64,000 nucleotides of DNA from Mameliella sp. CS4 (GTDB taxonomy: Bacteria > Pseudomonadota > Alphaproteobacteria > Rhodobacterales > Rhodobacteraceae). The notes under the pieces are model-generated. The model searched no databases, was not told where the DNA came from, and was given only the letters and a program-made list of their open reading frames with translations. Location: the NCBI RefSeq assembly GCF_019392335.1, contig NZ_JAHXRQ010000018.1:44110-108109 (forward strand), written 5' to 3'. The translations under genes and the position numbers were made by a program. This document shows positions 8,337-16,652 of the stretch, piece by piece; position 1 is the first letter of the stretch, and every line of letters begins with the position of its first letter.

Positions 8337-8383
8337 CGTACATTTTGTACAAAACGTACGTGGAAACCGGCATTTTGTACAAA
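8337..8383. promoter_or_regulatory. Two TTTTGTACAAA palindromes exactly 30 bp apart
   Basis: The first site (8337-8360) is a 24-bp palindrome with a single mismatched pair. Outer arms CGTAC and GTACG surround a perfect TTTTGTACAAAA core. The second site repeats CATTTTGTACAAA at 8371-8383. The two GTAC centres are 30 bp apart, close to three helical turns. The pair lies between two gene ends (the plus gene stops at 8312 and trpS stops at 8459 on minus), where an operator is not expected. Confidence 0.5.
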
Positions 8384-8458
8384 CGGGTAAGGTGGCGTTA
8401 ACCCGACGGTGTCGCTGCGCATCGGGCAGGGTGGACCCACCGATGCGCGGCGAAAGAC

Positions 8459-9487
8459 TTAACGCACCATGCCCACGATTTCGTAGGTCTTCTCCATGAT
8501 CGGGGCGGCGATCTCGCGGGCGCGCTCCGAGCCGCGCCGCAGGATCGTGTCGATCTGGGCCGGGTCGGCGGTCAGGCGCTTCATCTCGGACGAGATCGGC
8601 TCCAGCTTGGCCACCGCCAGGTCCGCCAGCGAGGGTTTGAACGTGCCGAACTGCTGGCCGCCGTGTTCGGCGATGACCTGTTCGACCGAGAGATCGGCGA
8701 GGGCGGCGTAGATGTTCACCAAGTTGCGCGCCTCGGGGCGGTCTTCCAGCCCCTCGACGCTTTCAGGCAGCGGCTCGGGGTCGGTCTTGGCCTTGCGGAT
8801 CTTCTGCGCGATGGCATCGGCGTCATCGGTCAGGTTGATCCGGCTCATGTCCGAGGGATCGGATTTTGACATCTTCTTGGTGCCGTCGCGCAGGCTCATG
8901 ACGCGGGTGGCGGTGCCTTCGATCACCGGTTCGGTGATCGGGAAGAAATCGACGCCGAAGTCGTTGTTGAACTTGATGGCGATGTCGCGGGTCAGTTCCA
9001 GGTGCTGTTTCTGGTCCTCGCCCACCGGCACATGGGTGGCGTGGTAGACAAGGATGTCCGCCGCCATCAGCGCGGGATAGGCGAGGAGTCCCAGCGAGGC
9101 GTTCTGTTGGTTCTTGCCGGCCTTGTCCTTCCATTGCGTCATGCGCTGCATCCAGCCCATTCGGGCGACACAGTTGAAGATCCAGGCCAGTTGGGCATGT
9201 TCGGTGACCTGGCTCTGGTTGAAGAGGATGGATTGTTCCGGATCGACGCCGGAGGCGATGAAGCCTGCGGTCAGTTCGCGTGTCTGGCGGCGCAGCGCTT
9301 CGGGGTCCTGCCAGACGGTGATTGCATGCATGTCGACCATGCAAAAGATAGACTGGATCCCCGCCGTCTGGCTGTCCGCAAAGCGTTTCAGCGCGCCCAG
9401 GTAGTTGCCCAGGTGCAGGTTGCCCGAAGGCTGGATGCCCGAAAAGACGCGCGGCGTGAAGGCGGCATTGGGCTGAGACTCGGACAT
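8459..9487 (-). CDS. trpS: Tryptophanyl-tRNA synthetase
   Basis: TrpS is a class I aminoacyl-tRNA synthetase that charges tRNA-Trp in the cytoplasm. The 342-residue protein has the HIGH-type motif as GNLHLGNY near residue 22, and KMSKS in DGTKKMSKSDPS near residue 200. Length is standard. The start MSESQPNAAF leads quickly into FSGIQPSG, as in alphaproteobacterial TrpS. A divergent rhomboid-like gene begins 74 bases upstream. Confidence 0.95.
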   Translation of the reverse strand: MSESQPNAAFTPRVFSGIQPSGNLHLGNYLGALKRFADSQTAGIQSIFCMVDMHAITVWQDPEALRRQTRELTAGFIASGVDPEQSILFNQSQVTEHAQLAWIFNCVARMGWMQRMTQWKDKAGKNQQNASLGLLAYPALMAADILVYHATHVPVGEDQKQHLELTRDIAIKFNNDFGVDFFPITEPVIEGTATRVMSLRDGTKKMSKSDPSDMSRINLTDDADAIAQKIRKAKTDPEPLPESVEGLEDRPEARNLVNIYAALADLSVEQVIAEHGGQQFGTFKPSLADLAVAKLEPISSEMKRLTADPAQIDTILRRGSERAREIAAPIMEKTYEIVGMVR

Positions 9488-9561
9488 TGGTGATCCCCTG
9501 TGGATATTCCTGCGCGGCTGGCTTACCCATGCCGCCGGACACCGTCAAGAAAGAGGTCCCC

Positions 9562-10245
9562 ATGACGCACCCGCATAACGAGGCCCCGGTCAACCCGCTG
9601 CCGCCCGTGGTGGCGGCCTTGTTCCTTGTGCTGGCCGGGATCGAGCTGGTGATCTGGCTGGGCGGACAGGGGATCGTGGGCGGCCCCGGCGCGGTCGGCT
9701 GGCGGACCTCGGCGATCGAGACCTATGCCTTTTCGGGCCGGGCCTTCGACTGGATGCTGGAGACGGGGCAGTATCCGCCGGAACACCTGCTGCGGTTTGT
9801 GGCCTACCTGTTTTTGCACCCGAGTTTCAGCCACGGGCTGTTCAGCATGGTGATCCTGCTGGCGATGGGCAAGATCGTGGCGGAATCGGTTGGGTCGCTG
9901 GTTTTTGTCGCGGTGTTCTTTGTCTCGGGGATTTTCGGGGCGATTGGCTTTGGCCTATTCAGCGACGATCCCTGGTTGGTGGGCGCCTTTCCCGGGGTCT
10001 ACGGGCTGATTGGCGGCTTTACCTTCCTGCTCTGGGTGCGGTTGGGCAACGAGGGGGCGCCGCAGGTGCGCGCTTTTACCCTGATCGGGATGCTTCTGGC
10101 GGTGCAGCTGGTCTTTGGCGTGTTGTTCGGGGGCGGCAGCGACTGGATTGCCGACGTGGTGGGCTTTGTCACCGGATTCGCGCTGACCGTTCTGCTGGCG
10201 CCCGGCGGCGTGGCGCGGGTGCTGGAACGTATCCGGCGCCGGTAG
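9562..10245 (+). CDS. Rhomboid-family membrane protein lacking catalytic residues
   Basis: The product has 227 residues with about six hydrophobic helices. The fold markers of a rhomboid are there: a first helix, a loop with HPSFSHGLFSM, and a Gly-rich helix GAFPGVYGLIGG. In active rhomboids this last segment reads G-x-S-G and carries the nucleophile Ser; here the position is Phe followed by Pro. The last helix reads ADVVGFVTGF, where the catalytic His would be Asp. It is therefore probably a non-proteolytic rhomboid relative. The start at 9562 was preferred over an upstream in-frame codon because it follows GAGGT and gives a sensible cytosolic N-terminus. Confidence 0.75.
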   Translation: MTHPHNEAPVNPLPPVVAALFLVLAGIELVIWLGGQGIVGGPGAVGWRTSAIETYAFSGRAFDWMLETGQYPPEHLLRFVAYLFLHPSFSHGLFSMVILLAMGKIVAESVGSLVFVAVFFVSGIFGAIGFGLFSDDPWLVGAFPGVYGLIGGFTFLLWVRLGNEGAPQVRAFTLIGMLLAVQLVFGVLFGGGSDWIADVVGFVTGFALTVLLAPGGVARVLERIRRR

Positions 10246-10249
10246 CCGT

Positions 10250-11533
10250 TCAGAACAGGTCGTCGGGTAGCAGGCTGCGGCGGGGCCTGTCCCCGGACAG
10301 GGGCAGGGCGGGGCCATGCGCGGTCCAGGTCGCGGCGCGGTCCGGGTCGCCGGAGAGGCCGGTGCCCAGATGGGCCAGCAGGGTTTCGGTCAGGCGCTCG
10401 TCGCGGATCAATGCCGCCGCCTCGCTGTTCCAACGGCAGGCGCGGCGGGTCAGCGAGGCGGAGCCGATCACGGTGATCCCGTCCACCAGGCACAGCATGC
10501 CCTCGGACTGCGGATCGGAGACCAGCGCCAGCCGGTCGCCATAGGCCGCTTGCAGGCGGGCCAGTGCGGCGCCCTGCAGCGCGGCGGCGCGGGTGTCATC
10601 CCATGTGCCTCGCGTCTCGGGCGGCAGCAACAGGATCAGGTGCAGGTCCGGGGTCTGCGCGGCCTGTGCCAGTGCCTGTGTCAGGCCATCGTGGCGCAGG
10701 GCGCTGGTGCGGATCAGGATGCGTCGGCGGGCGGTGCTGAACAGACGGACCAGCGCCGGTTCGACATCGTTGGCAAGCGTCCGGGGCGCCAGGCCTGTGC
10801 GGGGGCGTGATTGTGTTCGCAACAGGCGCAGGTCATCGCGGCTTTGCGGGCGGGTCGGGTTGTCCAGGGCGCTGCCCGGTGCGGCGAGGGCGGCGCCACT
10901 GTCCAGCGCCGCGGCCCAGCAATCGGCGAAATGCCCCCGCAGGGCACCACAGAAATCCGCATCCGCGATGTGCAGAGCCATGACAGAGGGGGCGTCGGTT
11001 GCAAGGTCCGGGCCGCCGATCACGGCACCGGCGCCATCGGCCAGGGCAAATGCCTGGTGGATCTCTGCGGGGCGGGCGCTGGCGCCGCCCTGGACCAGGG
11101 CGCGCTGGACCGGGGTCAGGCGCGCCGGGTCCTCGGCCCGGATTGCGGTCAGTGCGGGGGTAAGGCGGCGGCGCAATAGGGCGCCGCGCAGGCCGTGCGC
11201 CACATGTCCATGCGGGGCGCAGATGAGTTGAGCGCCACCTTGCAGGACATCGGCAAACCCCGAGGCGCGGCGCCAGGCGGCGCGGTGGGCCTGCACGGCC
11301 AGCAGGGGATCGGGATCGGCCACGAGGATGCGCAGCGACAACCCGCGCCGGGACAGCAGCGCCAGCATGTCGCCCCATGTCTCAAGCCCGCGCTCGTGCA
11401 GCTCCGGCAGGACCAGCGGCCTGTCGGGCGCAAGGCGCGGCAGGCAGAGCAGCAGCTCTGACCGGGCGCTGGCGGCAAGGGATTCGAGCGCGGGGGCCGC
11501 CTCACCGGCAGAGAGCAGAGCGCGCAGTGTCAC
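10250..11533 (-). CDS. Phospholipase-D-like protein with degenerate HKD motifs
   Basis: The 427-residue protein shows the two-lobe layout of the PLD superfamily. Lobe one ends in HQAFALADGAGAVIGGPDL, lobe two in EGMLCLVDGITVIGSASL. The hydrophobic strand plus G(S/G)x(N/S/D)L part of each motif is present. The catalytic HxK is not: H-Q-A in the first and E-G-M in the second. Many active enzymes are cardiolipin or phosphatidyl transferases; this copy is probably inactive or altered. Its ATG overlaps the murJ stop by 4 bases, so it is co-translated with the lipid II flippase. Confidence 0.65.
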   Translation of the reverse strand: MTLRALLSAGEAAPALESLAASARSELLLCLPRLAPDRPLVLPELHERGLETWGDMLALLSRRGLSLRILVADPDPLLAVQAHRAAWRRASGFADVLQGGAQLICAPHGHVAHGLRGALLRRRLTPALTAIRAEDPARLTPVQRALVQGGASARPAEIHQAFALADGAGAVIGGPDLATDAPSVMALHIADADFCGALRGHFADCWAAALDSGAALAAPGSALDNPTRPQSRDDLRLLRTQSRPRTGLAPRTLANDVEPALVRLFSTARRRILIRTSALRHDGLTQALAQAAQTPDLHLILLLPPETRGTWDDTRAAALQGAALARLQAAYGDRLALVSDPQSEGMLCLVDGITVIGSASLTRRACRWNSEAAALIRDERLTETLLAHLGTGLSGDPDRAATWTAHGPALPLSGDRPRRSLLPDDLF

Positions 11534-13077
11534 GCGCGGGACCGTTTGAGCATGGCCTTGATCTCGGACAGGCGGAAGGCGCCCAGGGCCTGCCCGGCGA
11601 TGCCGTAGGTGATAATGCCCATCCCGATCAGCCCGGCAAGCACGGCCAGCCGCAGGTAGGGCAGGGCCAGCCAGGGTGTCAGGACGATGTTCAGCCCCCA
11701 GAGCACCCCGCCCATCACCAGCGAGGCGGCCACGATGCGCCAGAGCCTCTGGCGGAAACGGTCGTCGAAATGCGCCACTTCGCCCATCGCCTTTGCGCCG
11801 CGCGCCAGTTGCCAGACCATGACCCAGCCTGCCAGCGTGGTGGCGATGGCGGGGGCAAGCCAGCCGATCGTGGGCGCCAGCCCGATGGCCACCACCGCGT
11901 TGATGACCATCGCCCAGACTGCAAATCGGAAGGGGCTGCGCGTATCCTCACGCGCGAAGTAGAGCGGTTGCAGCACCTTCTGCAGCACGAAGGCGGGCAG
12001 GCCGAGGCCGTAGATCGCCACCGCCGTGGCGATGGCGGCGCTGTCGCTGGCGGTGGTCGCGCCACGTTCGAAGAGGACCGAAACCATCGGCAGCGGGATC
12101 GCCACCAGTGCCACGGCGGCGGGGACGGTCAGGGCGAGGCTCAGTTCGCCCGCGCGGGAAAACGCGTTGCGCGCGCCGCCGTCGTCCTGCGCCTTGAGCC
12201 GGCGCGACAGGTCGGGCAGCAGCACGATGCCCACGGCGATGCCCACCACGCCCAGCGGCAATTGGTACAGCCGGTCGGCGGCATAGAGCCAGCCCACCGC
12301 CTTTTCGAAGTGGCTGGCGACTTGCTGGCCCACCAGCAGGTTGATCTGCATGACGCCGCCCGCCAGCGCGGCAGGCACCGCGATCACGACGAGCCGTTTC
12401 ATGTCCGGTGTCAGGCGCGGGCGTCCGGGGCGGATGCGCACACCCGCGCGGTCGGCGGCCACCCAGACCAGGGCAAGCTGCGCCATACCCGCCACGGGCA
12501 CCGCCCAGATCAGGTACTGGATCACCTCGCCCCCCAGCGCGGCGCCAAGGCCCATCGACAGGCAGACGAGGATGTTCAGCAGCACCGGCGCGGCGGCGGC
12601 GGCGGCGAAATGGCCGGTAGCATTCAGCGCGCCGGAAAACAGCGCCGCCAGCGAGATCAGCAGGATATAGGGAAAGACCACCCGCCCAAAGCCCACGGTC
12701 AGGTCGAACCGCGCGTCCCCGGCAAAGCCGCCCGCGGTGGCCCAGACCAGCGCGGGCATGAAGATCATCGCCAGTGCGGTCAGCGCCAGGAGCACCGTCG
12801 CCAACCCGTTGAGCGCGTCGCGGGCAAAGATCAGCGGATCTTCCTCGCCTTCGTATTTCTTGGAAAACAGCGGCACGAAGGCGGCGTTGAAGGCGCCCTC
12901 GGCAAAGAAGCGGCGAAAGAGATTGGGCAGGCGAAAGGCCGCGACAAAGGCGTCCATGACCGGGCCGGGGCCGATCAGGGCGAGGATCATGACCTCGCGC
13001 ACGACGCCCAGAACCCGGCTCATCAGGGTCCAGAAGCCGACGGTCATGACACCGGCGACAAGGCGGATGGGTTTCAT
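11530..13077 (-). CDS. murJ: Lipid II flippase MurJ
   Basis: MurJ moves lipid II across the inner membrane for peptidoglycan synthesis. The 515-residue protein has about 14 hydrophobic helices and the family signature near the N-terminus: SRVLGVVREV, then FRLPNLFRRFFAEGAFN. The start MKPIRLVAGVMTVGF at 13077 is the normal MurJ N-terminus; the frame is open 46 codons further but without support. It is the first gene of a two-gene unit with the PLD-like gene. Confidence 0.94.
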   Translation of the reverse strand: MKPIRLVAGVMTVGFWTLMSRVLGVVREVMILALIGPGPVMDAFVAAFRLPNLFRRFFAEGAFNAAFVPLFSKKYEGEEDPLIFARDALNGLATVLLALTALAMIFMPALVWATAGGFAGDARFDLTVGFGRVVFPYILLISLAALFSGALNATGHFAAAAAAPVLLNILVCLSMGLGAALGGEVIQYLIWAVPVAGMAQLALVWVAADRAGVRIRPGRPRLTPDMKRLVVIAVPAALAGGVMQINLLVGQQVASHFEKAVGWLYAADRLYQLPLGVVGIAVGIVLLPDLSRRLKAQDDGGARNAFSRAGELSLALTVPAAVALVAIPLPMVSVLFERGATTASDSAAIATAVAIYGLGLPAFVLQKVLQPLYFAREDTRSPFRFAVWAMVINAVVAIGLAPTIGWLAPAIATTLAGWVMVWQLARGAKAMGEVAHFDDRFRQRLWRIVAASLVMGGVLWGLNIVLTPWLALPYLRLAVLAGLIGMGIITYGIAGQALGAFRLSEIKAMLKRSRA

Positions 13078-13419
13078 GGGCTTGCTCGCTTGCTGCTCTG
13101 TGCTCCCGCTTAGCCGAAAGGGCAGGGTGGCGGAAGGGGCGCGGATCAGAGCAGCGGCCGCATCAGGGCGGTGGTGCGGTCGGCGGTGAGGGGGGCAAGT
13201 AGGACGCCGCGCCATGCCAAAGACGTGATCCGCGTGCGCATGGTGTCGCTTGCGCGGGCCCTTTCATGACACCGGGGCCGAAGGATGTGTGCACGCGGGG
13301 TGATTTTGGGGGGTATGTTCCTGCCGGATCACTCAACCGCTGTGATGTTTCGGTGATGCCGAGTACCTCTTGACGGGTGACGTCTCGGGTTGCACCGTGA
13401 TGTCATCCCAAAAGGTCGT
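13078..13419. other. Divergent intergenic region, no gene seen
   Basis: About 340 bp separate the start of murJ (minus) from the STAS-like gene (plus). I see no credible coding frame on either strand, and no clear promoter consensus or repeat. Confidence 0.5.
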
Positions 13420-13860
13420 GTGCGCGTGCCAGTCACTTTCGAGGTCTTGCCCCGGTTCAACCTGGTTCTCGTGCATTTCCGCGGAGAGGTCGGGACCGAA
13501 GAGCATATCGAGTCCTTTCTCGAATATGCCGGGCACCCGCTGTACGACAGGCATCAGCACGCCTTGGTGGACATGGCGGACTGTACGCTGCACGACGCCT
13601 ATTTCGCCGACATGCAGCGGCTGGCCTACCGGCTCAAGGGCTATTACGCCGAACGGGATCACGCCTCGCGCACGTCGGTCCACGCGCCGGGGGACGTGGT
13701 TTACGGGATGTCGCGGATGTACCAGTCGATCACCGATGGCCTCAGCCCCTGGGAAACCGGGGTCTTTCGCACCCGGGACGAGGCGATGGCCTTTGTGCAT
13801 GTTGCGCCCGAAAGCCCGCAGGGTGCTTGCCTGCGGGCGATCTGGGATGCAGCCAGTTAG
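13420..13860 (+). CDS. STAS-like cytosolic protein, function unknown
   Basis: About 146 residues. The order strand (FNLVLVHFRGEV), helix, strand (HALVDMADC), helix, strand (DVVYGMSRMY), helix resembles SpoIIAA-like STAS proteins, as at 7926. The start is uncertain: there are two GTG codons (13420 and 13426) after AAAAGG, and a TTG at 13390 that would add ten residues. The 3' end overlaps the convergent glnD 3' end by 4 bases. Confidence 0.55.
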   Translation: MRVPVTFEVLPRFNLVLVHFRGEVGTEEHIESFLEYAGHPLYDRHQHALVDMADCTLHDAYFADMQRLAYRLKGYYAERDHASRTSVHAPGDVVYGMSRMYQSITDGLSPWETGVFRTRDEAMAFVHVAPESPQGACLRAIWDAAS

Positions 13861-16652
13861 CCGCGCGCGCGTTCGGCGCCTTCCTCGATGGCCGAGCGCA
13901 GTTTCTTCTCGATCTGGTCGCGCTTGACCTTCGAGTGCAGTTTCAGCCCGAACATGTCCTTGACGTAGAAGGTGTCGACCACCTGTTCGCCGTACGTCGC
14001 GATCACGGCGGAGGCGACGTAGATGTTCAGCCCGGCCAGTGTCCGGGCCAGGTCGAAGAGCAGGCCGGGGCGGTCGCGGGTGTCGACCTCGATGATGGTG
14101 AAGATCTCGGAGCCGTCGTTGTCGAAGGTGATGTGGGTCGGAACCCTGAAGGCCTTTTCGCGCTTCTTGAGCTTGTCCTTGGGCTTCATCGCTTCGCGGG
14201 CGACAACCTCGCCCATCAGCGTCTTGCGGATGGTCTCGCGCAGGCGCGGGATGCGGCTGTCCTCGTAGGGTGAGCCCTCGGCGTCCTGGATCCAGAAGGC
14301 GGCGGTGGCGTAGCCGTCCTTGGTGGTGAAGGTCCGCGCGTCCACGACGTTGGCGCCGGACAAGGCCAGTGCCCCGGTCAGACGAGAGAAGATGCCCGGG
14401 TGATCCTGCAGCGCGAAACAGACACGGGTGGCGTCGCGGTCCTCGTCGGGGTGGATGTCGATGGCGATCTCGTCTTGCTTGAGGTCGCGCAGCAGCTTGG
14501 CAAAGACCACATGGGCGGTGACATGCAGGCCCTGCCAGTAGGGATCGTAGTGGCGGCTGGTCTCGGCGGCCAGCGCCAGCGTGTCCCAGTCCGACAGCGC
14601 CTCGCGCAAGTTCTCGCGCGCCTCCGTGCCGCGGTTCTCGCGGTTGAGCGCCTCCATCCCGCCTTCGAGCGCGCGGCGTGTCTGGCGGTAGAGGGCGCGG
14701 ATCAGCGCCGCCTTCCAGTTGTTCCAGGTGTCCGGGCCGACGCCGCGGATGTCGCAGACCGTCAGCACGCAGAGCAGGTCCAGCCGTTCGCGCGTCTGCA
14801 CCGCCTTGGCAAAGCCGCGCACGGTGCGCGGGTCGGCGATGTCGCGTTTCTGGGCCATGTCCGACATCAGCAGGTGATAGCGGACCAGCCATTCAACGGT
14901 GGCGCTTTCGGATTTCGACAGGCCCAGGCGCGGCGCGACGGTGCGCGCGATGCGGGCGCCGAGGATCGAGTGATCCTCGTTCCGGCCCTTGCCGATGTCA
15001 TGCAGCAAGAGTGCGACATAGAGCACGCGGCGGTTGATGCCTTCCTTGAGGATGGTCGAGGCGACGGGAAGTTCCTCGGTCAGGTTGCCGTGCTCGATCT
15101 CGGACAGGTTCCAGATGCACTGGATGGTGTGTTCGTCCACCGTGTAATGGTGGTACATGTTGAACTGCATCATCGCCACGATGGGCGCGAATTCGGGAAT
15201 GAAGGCGGAAAGCACCCCCAGTTCGTTCATTCGGCGCAGGGCGCGTTCGGGATTGCCGTGTTTCAGCAGCAGGTCCAGGAACAGCGTCCGCGCCTCGTCA
15301 TCCTCGCGGAAGGCATTGTCGATCAGGTGCAGGTTGGCCTTGACCAGCCGCATGGCGTCCGGATGGATCAAGAGGCCGGTCCGCAGCCCTTCCTCGAAGA
15401 CCCTGAGCAGGTTCAGCTTGTCGGACAGAAAGGCGGCGTCATCAGCGATGGCCAGCCGGTTGTGCACGACCTTGTAGCCATCCTTGACCTGCGGCGGCCG
15501 GTGGAACAGGCGCTGGATCAGCGGCGCGCCCTTGGTGTGGTCGGCCTCCAGCGAGGTCAGCAGGATGCGCGTCAGGTCGCCCACCGAGGTGGCGTGGCGG
15601 AAATAGTCCTGCATGAACCATTCCACGGCGCGCCGCCCGCCCCGGTCGTTGTAGCCCATCCGCCGCGCCACCTCGACCTGCATGTCGAAGCTCAGCAACT
15701 CGTTGGCGCGCCCGGCGGCCAGGTGCAGGTGGCAGCGCACCGCCCAGAGAAAGCGTTCCGCCTGGACGAAGGTTTCGTATTCCTCGGGCCGGAACACGCC
15801 GGTCGTCACCAGTTGCGAGACATCGTCGGTGTGGTGGACATACTTGATGATCCAGAACATCGACTGCAGGTCGCGCAGCCCGCCCTTGCCCTCCTTGACG
15901 TTGGGCTCGACCATGTAGCGCTGGCCCTGCTTGTCGTGGCGGGCGTCGCGTTCGCTCAGCTTGGCCTCGACGAATTCACGCGCTGTGGCGTTGAACAGGT
16001 CGTTCCACAGGGTGCGGTCCAGGTCGTCGGCGAGACCCGCGTCGCCGGTCAGGAACCGGCTTTCCAGCATCGCGGTGCGGATGGTGAAATCCTCGGCCCC
16101 GAGGCGCAGGCAGTCGCGCACGGTGCGCGAGCTGTGCCCGACCTTCAGCCGCAGGTCCCAGAGGATGTAGAGCATCGACTCGATGACGCTCTCGGCCCAG
16201 GGGGTGATCTTGTAGGGGGTGAGGAACAGCAGGTCGACATCCGAGAAAGGCGCCATTTCCCCGCGCCCGTAGCCGCCGACTGACAGCACCGACAGGCGTT
16301 CGGCCTCGGTCGGGTTGGGCAGGCGGTGCAGCACCTCGGTGGCGACCTCGAAGGCCAGGTGCACGATGCAATCGGTGATCCAGGTATAGGACCGCGTGGT
16401 GCGGCGGGCGCCGAAGGGGGCGGCGGCAAAGGCCTCTGCCACCTTGGCCCGGCCCGCGTCGAAGGCGGCGCGCAGCGTCTTGACCGTGTGCTTGCGCACG
16501 TCCGTTTCCGGCGCGCCCTTGGGCATCCCGGCGAAAAGCGTGCCGCGCACCGCCGGAAGATCAAAGATCTCGGCGGCGGGCGCGATCAGGTTGTCGGGAA
16601 GCGTCTCGGACTCAGAGGCCGCCGCCTGGGAGGCTGCTGGGGGCAGGGTCAA
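13857..16652 (-). CDS. glnD: [Protein-PII] uridylyltransferase / uridylyl-removing enzyme
   Basis: GlnD senses glutamine and modifies PII proteins, setting nitrogen metabolism. The 931-residue protein has a nucleotidyltransferase domain with GGYGRGEMAPFSDVD at 126-140. A central HD phosphohydrolase region has LLLHDIGKG. Two C-terminal ACT domains contain DHPGIFSRLTGAL and DRPGLLFDLARTL. Domain order and length are standard for Rhodobacteraceae. The start at 16652 overlaps the preceding lipoprotein gene by 41 bases; the next Met (about residue 43) would avoid overlap but is less likely. Confidence 0.96.
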   Translation of the reverse strand: MTLPPAASQAAASESETLPDNLIAPAAEIFDLPAVRGTLFAGMPKGAPETDVRKHTVKTLRAAFDAGRAKVAEAFAAAPFGARRTTRSYTWITDCIVHLAFEVATEVLHRLPNPTEAERLSVLSVGGYGRGEMAPFSDVDLLFLTPYKITPWAESVIESMLYILWDLRLKVGHSSRTVRDCLRLGAEDFTIRTAMLESRFLTGDAGLADDLDRTLWNDLFNATAREFVEAKLSERDARHDKQGQRYMVEPNVKEGKGGLRDLQSMFWIIKYVHHTDDVSQLVTTGVFRPEEYETFVQAERFLWAVRCHLHLAAGRANELLSFDMQVEVARRMGYNDRGGRRAVEWFMQDYFRHATSVGDLTRILLTSLEADHTKGAPLIQRLFHRPPQVKDGYKVVHNRLAIADDAAFLSDKLNLLRVFEEGLRTGLLIHPDAMRLVKANLHLIDNAFREDDEARTLFLDLLLKHGNPERALRRMNELGVLSAFIPEFAPIVAMMQFNMYHHYTVDEHTIQCIWNLSEIEHGNLTEELPVASTILKEGINRRVLYVALLLHDIGKGRNEDHSILGARIARTVAPRLGLSKSESATVEWLVRYHLLMSDMAQKRDIADPRTVRGFAKAVQTRERLDLLCVLTVCDIRGVGPDTWNNWKAALIRALYRQTRRALEGGMEALNRENRGTEARENLREALSDWDTLALAAETSRHYDPYWQGLHVTAHVVFAKLLRDLKQDEIAIDIHPDEDRDATRVCFALQDHPGIFSRLTGALALSGANVVDARTFTTKDGYATAAFWIQDAEGSPYEDSRIPRLRETIRKTLMGEVVAREAMKPKDKLKKREKAFRVPTHITFDNDGSEIFTIIEVDTRDRPGLLFDLARTLAGLNIYVASAVIATYGEQVVDTFYVKDMFGLKLHSKVKRDQIEKKLRSAIEEGAERARG

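Noticed and set aside
11377..13113. Long plus-strand frame antisense to murJ
   Set aside because: Composition is Arg/Gln/His/Gly-rich without domains, and the opposite strand has a complete MurJ.
14400..16283. Long plus-strand frame antisense to glnD
   Set aside because: GlnD on the other strand has all domains; the frame lacks any recognisable motif.
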